NCBI GenBank assembly: GCA_030144725.1
Contig: JASKMD010000003.1
Location: 20,509,937-20,573,936 of the forward strand
DNA length: 64,000 bases
Source: Haematococcus lacustris
Taxonomy: Eukaryota > Chlorophyta > Chlorophyceae > Chlamydomonadales > Haematococcaceae
Direction: 5' to 3'
Below the pieces are notes generated by a model. The model made no database searches, had not been told where the DNA came from, and saw nothing but the letters and a program-made list of their open reading frames with translations. The translations under genes and the position numbers were made by a program. Each line of letters starts with the position of its first letter. The stretch's first letter is position 1. Shown one piece after another: positions 32,644-44,363 of this stretch.

Positions 32644-35449
32644 TAGAAACAGCAGCAGGAAGCCTGTGATGCAAACGAGCACTAGAGCAATTGCCACGAA
32701 GCTGCCCGGGCCACTGTCTATCGTTTGACATCATCACCGCCTCTGACTGTGCGCGTAATGTGGTACACAGTAGCTGTGGCTCCTGCCTATGATAGCAAAG
32801 ACCCGGATGAAGATCCCCAGCAGTGGAAAATTGCCATCCAAGGCCACAAACCCCGAGTAGGCACATGTACAATGTTGACAAGGGTCTCTAAAGCATGGGT
32901 GTCAGAATAAGTTATTAGATTGAAACTTGGTCATTTGGTATGCGTGTATGGCCAGGAAGAAGTGTCAGACCTTCCTAAGATGTGGGACGTATTGCCATCA
33001 TGTTGTGTGTGTGTGATTGCCAGACCGAGTTCCCAGTCCACATCGCTCAGCAGAAAGCTCTGACAGCTGGTTTGGACAAGGGCAAGCATCCCTCAATGAT
33101 TGCCGTTGTGGATCGCCACATTCACGATGATGTGAGTTTAGTGCACTCCTAGGCACCAAGGCGATGACCAGCCACCCATGCCAGTCATTGCTGCAGCACT
33201 GCAGCAGTAGTGGTTAGGCAAGGCTGGCAGTATCCATGGACAAATGCTCGGCAAGGCCGCATCTACCCGCACCCTGCCTCTTCAGCAACCCTACTTGCAA
33301 CACCAGGCTTGAGCAGTGGCAGTGGCAGGCAACACCTGGCAGTACTCCAGCCTCACCTATGCCACGGATGCCAGGTGCCGCGGCCACTATTGTGTGCACC
33401 ACCATCGCAACCGCACGGAAGACAACCCCACTACAGGAGCTATATCAGCAAACACCACCGTCATTCAATGCAGCTGCTGTGTACACAAACTGCTTGTTCA
33501 TGCTGGCCTTGACCATGTCACCCTGCTCGTCACAGGTCATGGGTTCAACTCCTACCCTGTCGCACCATGCAGATACAAATGCTGCCTCCATGTGTGCATG
33601 CCTGCAGGGGGACCAGGAGAGCTTCAAGAAATACATTTCCTTTTTGCTGGATGCTGGAGTGATACATGGCAAGCTCCTGGTGCGCCCTGCTAGCCCAGCA
33701 AGCAAGCGTGCAAGCACATCACACTCCCACAACACCGCTCTGTGGGCCAGCTGCAAGCCATGGTTTGATTAGTCCTGCCAGTAGGTTGACGGAATATGAG
33801 GGGCCAGCAGGGGGCAGCTGCTGGTGGCAAGCATTAGGACAAGTGTGTTGCGCCCCTCATGCTTGACCTGTGCAGTCTGGGCCGGACTGGGATGGCAAGA
33901 TCGTGGGCATACTGGCCTGTGGACGTGGGCGACGGCTGAAGCAACCAGCTGCAACTAGGGCAGCAGCCAAGGCAGCAGCCAGGGCAGCAGCCAGGGCAGC
34001 AGCCAGGGCAGCAGCCAGGGCAGCAGCCAAGGCAGCAGCCAGGGCAGCAGCCAGGGCAGCAGCCAGGGCACAAGCCAGGGCACAAGCCAGGGCTAAGGTT
34101 AGGATAATGGTCAGGATGACTAGAGGCAGGATGATGAGCGGCGTGTTGCCGCTGCTACTGCTGCTCCCTGCCACTGCTTGGCTGCTCCAGGCATGGGCAT
34201 GAAGAACGTGGACCTCTCGGCCCTAAAGGACATTTTCACATTGCTACAGAACCATTATGTGGAGCGCCTGCACAAGCTGTACTTTTACGACCCACCCGCC
34301 ATCTTCATGGCCTTGTGAGTGCAGGACTGTGAGGTGTCTAGCTCAGCGTCAGCAGCATCAGCATTCCATGGCTGTTTCTCCTGCTGGCTTTGCTGCAGAG
34401 CACACAAAACAAGTCATGGCAGCCTTGTCTTACACCCACAGTGCCGTACTTTGGCAGCGCCTGCTACGGCACCACCAGCTATCATCAACAACGCCTCCCT
34501 CCCTCCACTACAGCAGCATCAGCAGCTGCATGGGCACCAAGCATCCTCACCGTTGTCCTCATAGCCCTTACCCTTCATCAACGTCATCCCATGCAGCTTG
34601 CCACCGTGGAGCATTGCAACCAAGCCACTCTAGAAGACCAATTCTTCCCAACTGTCTAGTCACCCCATAGCATGACTCACACTGCAGCTGGGAGGAAGCT
34701 TGAGGAAGTTGGGGCTCATGCCCCGTTCCTGCTCACCTCCAGCTGTACACCTAGACCTGGGTATCACCCCAGCCATGCTCTGAATCCTTGTTTGCTGCCC
34801 TGCTGCTTGCCCAGGTGGAAGGTTGTGTCGCCCTTTGTGAGTCAGAGCAACAGCAAGGGCTGTGGCAAGGGCTGTGGCAAGGGCTGTGGCAGCAACGCTG
34901 ATGATCGCAACAGCACAGAACCAGGAGCACCAAGATACCAGGCTCAGTAGTTACAGCAATACGTCACCTTCCCGCTTTGGCCAACAGAGGACAGTTTGGG
35001 TTGTCCACCAATGTCACTGTTGACAAGGCTTATCAGAGGTCAGGCAGTCAGGCTGGACGCTGAACCCTTAGGGAGACCTGCAGGCTGGACAGCAGGCAGG
35101 CTAGACAGCAAGCAAGCAGTTGCAACACAGGGCTCCTGATCATGTTCCCTCACATGACCCACATGTCCCACCCTATCCTTCTCAGCAGCCTTCTAACTCC
35201 CACCTTACCCACCTCGCCCAATGTGTGACCGTGGAGGTGTCCGTGTGTGACCAGGTGGACCCTGTGACACGATCCAAGGTTGAGCTTGTCTACCCCAAGC
35301 AGGCGGTGGAGGTGTTCAGCCAAGAGTTCGACATGGCCCAGCTGCCGGCGGGCGTGTTCCTAGGAGGTGGTGGCCCCTGCGTGCAGCTTCCTGACGCTCT
35401 GGCTGAGCTGTTGGTCCAGCAGCTGGCACCGCAGGGGCAGCTGCAATAG
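32306..35449 (+). CDS. CRAL-TRIO (SEC14-like) lipid-binding protein, paralogue 2
   Basis: Eight exons join in phase: 32306-32460, 32533-32638, 33024-33131, 33608-33679, 33876-33924, 34191-34314, 34815-34836 and 35255-35449, giving 276 residues. Exons 1-2 are nearly identical to paralogue 1. From exon 3 on the two proteins differ strongly (TEFPVHIAQQKALTAGLDKG against TEFPVHTAAKKVLLAGPDHS) but keep the same exon lengths through exon 5. Landmarks are SFKKYISFLLDAGV, SGPDWDGKIVGIL, GMGMKNVDLSALKDIFTLLQ, NHYVERLHKLYFYDPPAIF and WKVVSPFVDPVTRSKVELV. Here the exon pair that is separate in paralogue 1 is fused (LLQ-NHYVERL), and a new intron splits AIFMAL from WKVVSPF. The HPSMIAVVDRHI segment replaces GRPALVGLVRQHF, so ligand preference may differ. 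Product role: probable lipid transfer. Confidence 0.9.
33957..34093 (+). repeat. 12-bp minisatellite (GCAGCAGCCAGG)n
   Basis: About 11 units with CAAGG and CACAAGCC variants in intron 5 of the second CRAL-TRIO gene. It starts about 30 bp after the exon 5 donor at 33924. Confidence 0.93.
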
Positions 35450-37865
35450 CTAGGTCTGCACCCACCCATCGAAGCGAAGGCATGCAGCAGCACTCTGGGG
35501 CTGAGCGGCACCCCATGTCAAACAGCATGGCGCACGCCGGCACTGCAGGTGTCAGCATGACCTCCACCACACAGGGCAGGGCATAGCCATGTCAGCTTGA
35601 GCAGAGCGCGCACCTTTACATTGACACGCACAACTCCTACCCACTCAATCCAGCAGGGGAGTCAGCAGCAACCTCTCCAGGAACATTGTACCGCACAGTA
35701 ATAGGCACCTGCCAGCGTCACTAGCAGTACTGACCTGACACGAATGGCTTGGCAACCAGTTGTGAAGGAGATGGCCGGAGCTAAGGAAGCTGCACGCCTA
35801 CACCAGCCACCGGCCAGAGCCACAGGTGGCCAAGTGATGATATGAGTAGTATGCTGAGTCAAAAATTTCGGCTGCCAGGGTGTGCCGGAGGCCTGTATAG
35901 TATGCGCAAAACAATATAGGGGTCAGCCTTTGTGGGCATGCCATGTACCATCAATGATGGTCCATCATGTCAGAATGCCAATGTAATATCTGATACACAT
36001 GGGTATGCCATGAATCATGTAATACATATACAACAACGTAGTGTTGTGGTGTGCGCAATGTAAGGTAGGAAGCACTGCTCGCCCTCTCTTGACACACTGG
36101 CCTCTAACCTGAGGGTAGCTCTGGGTCCAGCGCATTGCTGCTGCTTTGCGGTGACAGCCTTCGGGACGCCCCTTCAGCTATAATGGCTAACAGCTGCTTA
36201 CAGTTCTTGCCCTGTCCTGTGGTCAGTTCAACTGTCCCGCAACTGCCCGGCAAGGACCCAACTGGAATCCATTGGAGGTCATTCCAAGGGCAGGTGGACC
36301 TCTTGAGCAGGAGCATGGCCTGATGTAGTGCGCAGTAGCGCCCCCACGCCAACTCCCACGTAGCCCACCACCCTGCAGGTGCCTAGACCAGGACACAGGC
36401 GCGCACGTCGCGCTGTAACCCGCGTGACTGCTGGACCTTTCCAAGGCTCTGACACATGACTCTATCGCTCCGTTGCAGCTGCCGCTGCCACATCCGCAGC
36501 AGGCTCTGGTCGCGCACGCGCACCCCACTCCTGGCCTTCACTGCCTGGGTTTGGCATGGCGGGGCGGCTCGACCAGCTGCTCAGCTCCGGCCCGGCCGGC
36601 CCGGCTGCACAGCGGCGAATATTTAGCGCGGTTTACACGTCTCGGTCGTAGAACCCAATGTTTGTTAAGCACATCACGCCCCTGATCCGGGACTGATGCG
36701 CCATGCTGCGCACCGGATGCAGCCACACGGTGCAGGGCACAGTCTAGGACCTGTTAGGACATGTTTCAGCTGTGTAATGGCCACTCCTCCAATGTAGATG
36801 CACCTGAGGTCTATCACTTGAAGGACGCTTGCGGGTCTTGCATCACGTATATGCGGGCAGAGCTGACCCGGCTGATCTGGAACTCATGCACCGGCACGAC
36901 ATGCACAGGCAGCTGCTTGCATGCTTTTCGTTGCATCTGCTTGACAGGCACGCCCCTCCTGCCAATGGTGCCGCTGTAGCCTGCTGCCTTGGTGGGCCTG
37001 TGGCAGCTGAGTGGCAGCGTATCTTGGCATTCTTGAAAGTCTGCAGCCAATGCACGCAACAAGCCCATGGTCAGCTCAGGACAACACATGGTGACTGGCA
37101 GAGGTGCTTGGCAAGGACTAAGCATTGTGACACAGAGTTACGGTGCACAACACGCGGGTAGGCGCCACTGTTTAAAGGAAAAGAGAGGCCTACACTGGCA
37201 AATACACTGGCTGGATGCGGCCTCACCTCAACCCAGTCCCAGAACTTGGCCACCGTGCCAGCTTGGTCAGCATTGCTTGGAGAGCTCGCACCACAGGGAG
37301 GGCCAGTTGGCCAGCACCGTGGCAGCGTACCTTGGCTTACCTGCGCCATGCCGGCCTGCCGGTGTGCGGTCAGCGCAGTCTACAGTCACATGTTTTTGCA
37401 TGTCACAGATGTCAGTCACTAGTCACAGATGAGCTCGTACGTGTGTGTGTGTCATAACCTTACATACTAGACCCCATGCCCGTGAGTTCGGCGCACTGAC
37501 CTGTATCAAATTGACCTTTCACTATGGCGCTTGCTGCTTCATGCAGGTCAGGGTCCTGCTAGCGATCAGCGCACCTGGTGAGAATCACGATCGTTGCACC
37601 AGGAAACTTTACGTCGCGTCAGCATAACTCTTGAGACATGATCGCGCGAATGTAGGCGCGCTTCGCTACCTTCTCGGTGTAGCTGTTATGTGTCTGGGCG
37701 TCGTAAGTCTTCACACGCGGGACAGCTGTGCCCAGCTTGTTAGCAGTGATGAACCCCCCTGCTTGCAGGTGTTGCCACTTGCTTACTTCGTTGTCAAGCA
37801 GCGCCCCCCCACTAAAATCGTGAACATCTGAAGCAGAAACGTGTAGACCATCCTGTAGACACGCC
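35450..37865. other. 2.4-kb spacer without recognised genes
   Basis: Lies between the second CRAL-TRIO gene and the AUH gene. It is moderately AT-rich at 35870-36060 and GC-rich around 36480-36620. Small ORFs at 36473-36685, 36829-37161 and 37067-37432 show no domain and no sign of splicing into a gene. The AUH promoter should lie near its right end. Confidence 0.4.
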
Positions 37866-40800
37866 ATGTTGCCAGCCTTGCAAAGCTTGAGCGCTTCCAT
37901 GCCAGTGCTTGCAACAATCCGTCATTTGTTAACGCGCAACGCCAGCGCTACAACTGGAGCTGGCAAATGCTTCCTGTCATCAAGAGCAACCAGTGTGCAG
38001 GCAATGCACAACTATGCCAGCTACTGCAGCAGCAGCAGCAGCAGCAGCAGCCCCAGTGGCAGCAGCAGCACCGGCTCCCCTGCTATGGCTGGGTTCAACC
38101 CCAGCTTGCATGTCACTGTCGAGCCCTTGAGTGAGGCATATGAGGGCATCTCACTCCTGTCACTCAGTCGAACTGGTGAGAGCAGGGGGGCTGTCAGGAG
38201 GAGGCATGGGCTGGGTGCCACAGCTCAGCTCCTGCCACCTACGTCACTTGCTGCCACCTGCACGACTGCTGCCAACTTCCTTCCTCACCTGCTCCACTGC
38301 TGATGCCACCTGCACCCCTGCCGCTGCCTGGCGGTCTTCTTGCCCCTACAGATGCGCGCAATGCCATTGGGCGGCAGCTGCTGCGTGAGTTGTCTGAGGC
38401 AGTGAACACGCTGCGGCAGGAGCGCAGCACACGGTGCGCTGCAAGCGACCTCCCCACCCTCCCACCCTCTGCACTCTCACGCCCCTCCTTAGTGCCCTGT
38501 GACCACCAGGCTGCTGCACTAGGACAGGTTGCACTTTTCCTTACACTTTCCAATCACTGCATCACCTGAATGATCTTAGCCCGCCCCCCCTCACCCCTCA
38601 CCCCTCACCCCTCACCCCTCACCCTTACCCTCCAATGTTGCGCGGCAGGTGTGTAGTGCTGCGCAGCACTGTGCCCGGAGTGTTCAGTGCAGGGGCCGAC
38701 CTCAAGGAGCGCGCTAGCATGACACAGGTGTGGGCTAACACCATAGGTCAGAGCGTCTCCTGAAGATGCCATGCAGCCTCATGGAGTGCATGGGGCCCAC
38801 ACTCCATGTACATGGAGACGTTGGATTTGGTGGCTTCATGGCAGCACAGTGCTTGTCCCATGTTGACATGGGTCAGGAGTAACCCTTCAGACTTGACCCC
38901 TAGTGATTGAAGCATAAGCACACTACGAGCAGCTGAACACAGGCGTGTGCGTCAAAGCAAAGTAGCTGTCGCTGGCGATGGCAAGCTGTTGGTCAACAGA
39001 GTAGGGCTGTGACTCCTTTTGTAGCCTCACCTTCACCGCTTCGTCTGCATGCATGGGGGTGTGTTGTCTTGGAGGGTGCCCATGAGCCATGCTGATCTGT
39101 CTGCTCTCAGTCACTTGGCTACTCTGCTGTTGTCATCTACCTTGTTTAGTGCCTTCCCACTCTCCACTATGCTACCTACCTCATCACTGCCCTGCTATCA
39201 GTGGCCACCACCCGCCAACACCTCTGTTGTTACATGGTTCGCCCTGTGCACTGTGACCCATGACAGCGGTGCTGCTGCTGCCCTGACTCGCTGCTGTTGC
39301 TGCCGCTGCTGCTGTATCTCTAAACTGCTGCTGCTGCTGCTGCTCTCACTTGTTGCAGGCAGAGACCAAGGAGTTCGTGAACCGTTTGCGCCGCGTGTTT
39401 GACGAGGTCCATGTGAGGCTTAGGCAGCAGGGAAGGGCGCAGCTTGGCTCATCACACCTGCTGCTGCTACTGCTGCTGCTGATGGTATTTTCTGTAGGTG
39501 CTGCACACTGTCATTTTACACTAAGCACGTGGTCCTGGTCCTGGCCCTGAACCTGGTCCTAGACCTGGACCTTTACCATCAAACATGCGCAATGCTAACC
39601 CCGCCGCAATGCAACGTACCACATCCGTTACAAACCACAATCCCACGCACCAGATTGCATGCATATGCATGTTGGGTGATGAAGGGTGTGACCATGGCCT
39701 TAGTCATGTGTGTGATTTGGCCACAGGCTCTGCCCATGCCGGTGGTCGCTGTAATTGAGGGCTTTGCCTTAGGAGGAGGGGCAGAGCTGGCCCTGGCAGC
39801 AGACATCCGCGTAGCCTCAGACGACGCTGTGTTTGCTTTCCCTGAGGCGCAGCTGGGCATCATCCCTGGAGCAGGCGGCACCCAGGTGGGTTGCAGCAGG
39901 CAGGGCCGGGAGCAGTGCCTGGGCAGGCAGTGGGCAGGGGGGCAGACAAGCTTGCTTCCTGGCTGGCTGGTTGGGCTATCTGACCTTGAAGACCGGTTGG
40001 TTACTCCTTCCCGAGGATGAACCTGGGCAAAGAATCATACAAGACAATTATCCTATGATTCAGGGTTGTAAAGGCATGAAAATTGGAGTACATGAGTTTA
40101 AAGTGAGATAAAGTGAAGCATTGAGGGGTTTTGAAAAGTTTTGGGGGTAGGTAATGCAGCTCAAACTCATGATATGAATGTGTTGGCAAACGGGGTGGAT
40201 GCTGGCTGCTGCTTGAGGAGGACATCAAGAAGGAGTACAGGACGAAGACTAGACGAGATGAATGTACACCCAAATCTGAGCCCATGTCATGTAGGGGGTC
40301 TCTGATCTTGCTCACCTGCACTCCTCCAGGTAGCAACAGCAGGGGGTTCAGAAAGGGGTAGGGCTAGGCTAACTCAGGGTCAATTACCCTGACCCTGACC
40401 CTAACCCGCAACAGTAGGGGGTTAAGATAGATGGTCATCATACACTTCTATGGTCAGTGAGTTCAGCTAGACGCGACAGGGTCCATGTTCGCTTGTGAAG
40501 CCAGTCCTGTCATTGTGGCATTCTGCACCCTTCCCTCCCCTCCTCCAGCCTGTCCTGCTCCATGTCACCTGCCCCTGCCTGCAGCGCCTGCCCCGTCTCG
40601 TGGGTGCATCCCGAGCAAAGGACCTGATCTTCACAGGTGGCTGCTCCAGAGCTGGATCAGCAGGCACCAGCACCACCTTCCCAGTCCTGTCACTGCCAAC
40701 AGCCACCGGCCATCCCAGCCAGCACGAGGTCCCCACAAGCAGCCTAGCATTGCGCAACACGCTCAGCTTGCAGCTTGCACACCCAGCTGGCAGCAGCACA

Positions 40801-42596
40801 GCAGGCAGCTGGCAGCAGCAGCAGCACAGCAGGCAGCAGCAGCAGCACAGCAGCGCTGGGTTCCGGCGGGTGTTGCCTAGGGCACCCAGGGAGGCCAGCA
40901 GCCAGGCTGCCACCCCTTGCCCATCTGATGTGGCTGTGGCCGCTCGACAAGAAACGTGGGCACTGTGGGCACCTACATGGCAGTGGGCTGTCCTACAGCA
41001 GTCACCCAGCAACCCTGCAGCCCCCTTGGCCGGACCCTGGCAGGACTAGGAGCAATCAAAAGGCTGGGGCAGTGCCACAGTCCAGCTCACATGCCATTCG
41101 TCCCCTGAGCTCATGCTGTGGGACAAGGGCCCTATGTAGTCGGTTGGTCTGTGGTCCCATGTACTACCCATGCACCCATGCATTCTAGTTACCCTAGTTT
41201 CTTTTGTCAGTCATAACCAACTTATTGAGAACAAACCATCAACACGCAATGTATCAGTTCAAGCAGTATGGCCGCTGCTGTTGAATGTGGCCATGCAGGC
41301 CGCAGGGTGGCGGCGGGTGAGGCCCTGGACATGGGCTTGGTGGACCACCGCGTGCCCACACCCCAGGCCTATGACAAGTACGTCGCCGTCAGCTCTACCA
41401 GGGAAAAACGTTATGGTAGCCACTGCTGCCCTCATCAAGGGCTCTGGCAGCAGCACCATCACCACCAACACCAACACCGCAGTGGAGGCACCCTGGATGA
41501 TCTCAGAGCCAGTGGGCACCAGTGGTTTGGTCGGGGCCATGCCAGTTGAGCTAATCAGGCATCTGGCCAAACAAAAATGAAAAAACGCGTGGGAGCACCA
41601 TTTCCCTCGCATAGGTCACATGCCTGTAGGATATGGGCGCATGCAGTCCTCCTGCCAGGGCTCTCACACTTGCTCACACTTGCGGGTGGTGTGCTGGGTG
41701 CAGGGCGCTGCACATTGCGAGCAGCATTGCCCGCTGTGCCCCGCTGGCTCTGCGCATGAGCAAGGTGGCCATCAACCAGGGCCTGGACATGGACCTCACC
41801 ACAGGCTTACACTGGGTGGGTGTGGCCGCGCCCCAAACCCTTGCCCCTGCCCCTGCCCCTGCCCCTGCCCCTGCCCCTGCCCCTGCCCCTGCCCCTGCCC
41901 CTGACCCTGACCCTGCCCCTGCCCCTGCCCCTGCCCCGCCCTGCCCTGCCCTCGTCTGCCCTGGTCAGGCTGCGACTGTGTCTGCCAAGACTGCTGACCC
42001 TGTGTCTCACTCACCTCTTGCCCTGTGCAGGAAGAGATGTGCTACGCCCAGCTGCTGCCCTCAAAGGACCGGTGAGTGAGGCAGACCTGCAAGCAGCCTG
42101 ACGCCGCTGCTGTAGGAGGTCTGCTGGACATGTTGCAGCAGATGCTGCTGCTGCTGCTGCTGCTGGAATTGTTCCTGCTGCTGCTCCTGCTGCTGCTTGT
42201 TGTCGATTTCTGTGGGTGCTAATGAAGGCGGAAAGCAAAGCCAGGCCCAGGCTCCGGCCCAGACAGGTGTATGGCGATGCTGTTGGCAGCTCTACCTGCC
42301 ACTGGCTCAATTCAGAGCTGTGTATATGGCAGCATCATGACCCCCCTATCATGACCCCCCTATCATGACCCCCTCATCATGACCCCCTCATCATGACCCC
42401 AGCCCGATGATCTGCACAGTGATGAGCAGATACTGGACAGTGGCCCGAGTCAGAGCTGTGTATATGGCAGCGAGGAGGCCAGGCGGCCAGCAGGGTGTTC
42501 ATGCAGCCCTACGCCCATGTCCCTTGATGCATGTGCAGGCTGGAGGGGTTGGCGGCGTTTGCAGAGAAGCGCAAGCCAATGTTCAATGGGGAGTGA
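37866..42596 (+). CDS. AUH: Enoyl-CoA hydratase/isomerase family, mitochondrial methylglutaconyl-CoA hydratase (AUH type)
   Basis: Ten exons join in phase: 37866-38175, 38352-38433, 38649-38727, 39359-39412, 39727-39885, 40585-40636, 41299-41377, 41704-41815, 42031-42071 and 42539-42596, giving 341 residues, close to human AUH. The N-terminal 50 or so residues are rich in Ser, Ala and Arg and fit a mitochondrial presequence, followed by a Ser run. The crotonase fold has the oxyanion-hole segment [12 protein letters not shown] and the catalytic pair Glu195 (GGGAELAL) and Glu215 ([16 protein letters not shown]), spaced by 20 residues as in other hydratases. [14 protein letters not shown] and GLVDHRVP are further family landmarks. 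AUH adds water to 3-methylglutaconyl-CoA in leucine breakdown. Closely related short-chain enoyl-CoA hydratases are the main alternative. The last exon encodes [11 protein letters not shown] at the C-terminus. Confidence 0.92.
38590..38630 (+). repeat. Heptanucleotide microsatellite (CACCCCT)n
   Basis: About five units just upstream of exon 3 of the AUH gene, inside intron 2. Confidence 0.85.
41841..41940 (+). repeat. Hexanucleotide microsatellite (CCCTGC)n
   Basis: About 15 units with two CCCTGA variants in intron 8 of the AUH gene, starting about 25 bp after the exon 8 donor at 41815. Confidence 0.93.
42337..42402 (+). repeat. Tandem TCATGACCCCC repeats
   Basis: Five or six units of about 12 bp in intron 9 of the AUH gene. 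Each contains the palindrome TCATGA. Confidence 0.85.
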
Positions 42597-43039
42597 GATT
42601 TGCATGTGCTGCTGAGTTGCTGAATGACTTCGCAAGCTTGCGTATGTACCTACAGGAGCGTGTGTTGTTATAGGTTGGGTGAGATTGCCACAGCGCAGCA
42701 TGCCAGCATGTCCACACCACAGCATGTCCACACCACACCACAGCGCTCACACCACCCGGGCTATTGTAGGGCGTGGGTGCTGGCAGCGCATGCCGGGGTG
42801 GAAGGCGAATGGTCTGCGTGCAGTGACACGACACCCTCAAGCTGTGCGGGCTGAAGGCGAGATGGCAACTGGCAATCCTGGTCATTGCTGTTGTTCCTTC
42901 GTGGTTAGCCGGCGTGTCTGAAGTGCCTTTTGGAAGTGCCCTTTAGGAGTGCCCTTTGGAGGTGCGAGAGTGAGTGACATCGCCTCCTGGCTATAAGTAG
43001 GTATCAGCAGGTGTTAGTAAATATGAGCCTAGTGGCGCA
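42597..43039. other. Spacer after the AUH gene
   Basis: Contains the AUH 3' UTR and short ACCACAGCATGTCCAC repeats near 42712-42745. No gene was recognised. Confidence 0.4.
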
Positions 43040-43711
43040 ATGCCTCCGAGGAAGCGGCCCAGTGCCGCGGAGCAAGAGCCGCTTCCGGCCACACCGGCAG
43101 CAGCCTCAGAGCCTGGGCCCAGCACTCCCCTGCCAGCCAAGCGCAGCAAGCGCAACAAGGCTGAGCCGGCAGCTGAGCTCAACAAGGGCAAGGGCAAGGC
43201 TGCCAAAGCCAAGCCAATTCCACAGCCAGGCAGGTGGGTAGACAGGGACTGCAACGCAGCACTGAACATGCAGCGCATTGGGGAGAGCAAGTGGCGGCCA
43301 CTGGAGCTGTGCTTCTGGCCAGAGCAGGGAGCTCTACCAGCCAAGGGCAAGGAGTACCCTGGCCTGGGCTACAAGCGGCTGCGAGACAAGCTACCCCAGG
43401 CCCAGCAGCAGCAGCAGCCTGCTGTGGCACAGTAGTGTGTGCCCCCACTTTGAGCTGTTATCAGCTTTCAATTAGTGCATGGTTTGTCATGCCAACTCTA
43501 CGGTGTAGCCCTAACGGGTCAGGCAATGCTGCAGGTGGTAGGCGACCATGACCATGTGTATGCCATGTGTATGCCATGTGTAGGCCATGTGTAGGCCATG
43601 AGCATGCCATGCGATGGGAACTCCACACAGACAAAAAACACTGTTTTGTAGTGGTCCACACTTAGTGTGTTCGACTGCAATGAAGGCTCAAGGTTGAGGG
43701 CCAAAGTGCTG
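43040..43711 (+). mobile_element. Longest-tail retroposon copy C with intact ORF
   Basis: Contains a 131-residue ORF (43040-43435) starting with ATG and the basic sequence MPPRKRPSAAEQEPLPATPA. It then has SKRNKAEPAAELNKGKGK, GRWVDRDCNAALNMQRIGE (Asp68, Asp70 and Asn72 of the DRDxNAA motif), the tail RPLELCFWPEQ...GKEYPGLGYKRLRDK, and a stop. The conserved non-coding tail follows (CCATGTGTATG repeats, ACTGTTTTGTAGTGGTCCACACTTAG in two pieces) and ends GCCAAAGTGCTG. Coding identity with copy B is highest in the C-terminal half. I could not find a target duplication. The true 5' end of the element is unknown. Confidence 0.8.
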
Positions 43712-44363
43712 GCTGAGGGCATACTGTTTTACATGTTTTTGAAGAAAATGGTCTAGTGCCGCCCACCTAGTGCTACAACCGCCCCCTGCGCTGTATCACA
43801 TGTAAGCTACTACAAGAGGCCGTACTTAAGGTTAGGAAGACAGCGGAAGCATACAGCTATGACACGGTGGAGAGCCCAAAGTGTACTTCAATGTTGTAAT
43901 ACGAGTGTTTGCAAGCTGGCTCTCCTGGTATCCCTTGCGGCTGATCACAGCTTGCCGTAAAACTCAGCTTGAGCCTATAGTACCAAGGTGCGTGGTAGCC
44001 ACCAGTCTTCAATTTGAAGAAAACTTTGCAGGAGGAAAAGCTGGTGAAAAAATTACAGGCCATGCTTAACTTTCGCCCGAGCTGGGGCATCGGAGCACAT
44101 ACACATACGCGGGTAACACTACATTCAACAACAGGGCTCTAGTATGGTAAGTGGTAACTTGCTGTCCCGCGGCTCGCAAGTTGTAAGGCGTCTAGCGTTG
44201 AAGTAAGCTGATGGTACTGCCCCTTGTAGGCACGCGGTAAAGCTGCTGTGAAGGCTCCCGTCGCGGCTGCTAGAAACCTCGTGCCACCAGAGCCCCAGGT
44301 CGCACAGCTGCGCTGCTGTTAGTCTTACCCAGAAACTCAAGACTTGCGTGCTGATAAGGAACG
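43712..44363. other. Spacer upstream of the RING-protein gene
   Basis: AT-richer than the neighbours, with no recognised gene. It probably holds the promoter and 5' UTR of the gene starting at 44364. Confidence 0.4.

Noticed and set aside
36473..37432. Small overlapping ORFs upstream of the AUH gene
   Set aside because: Open in several frames with no shared family signature or splice-consistent continuation.
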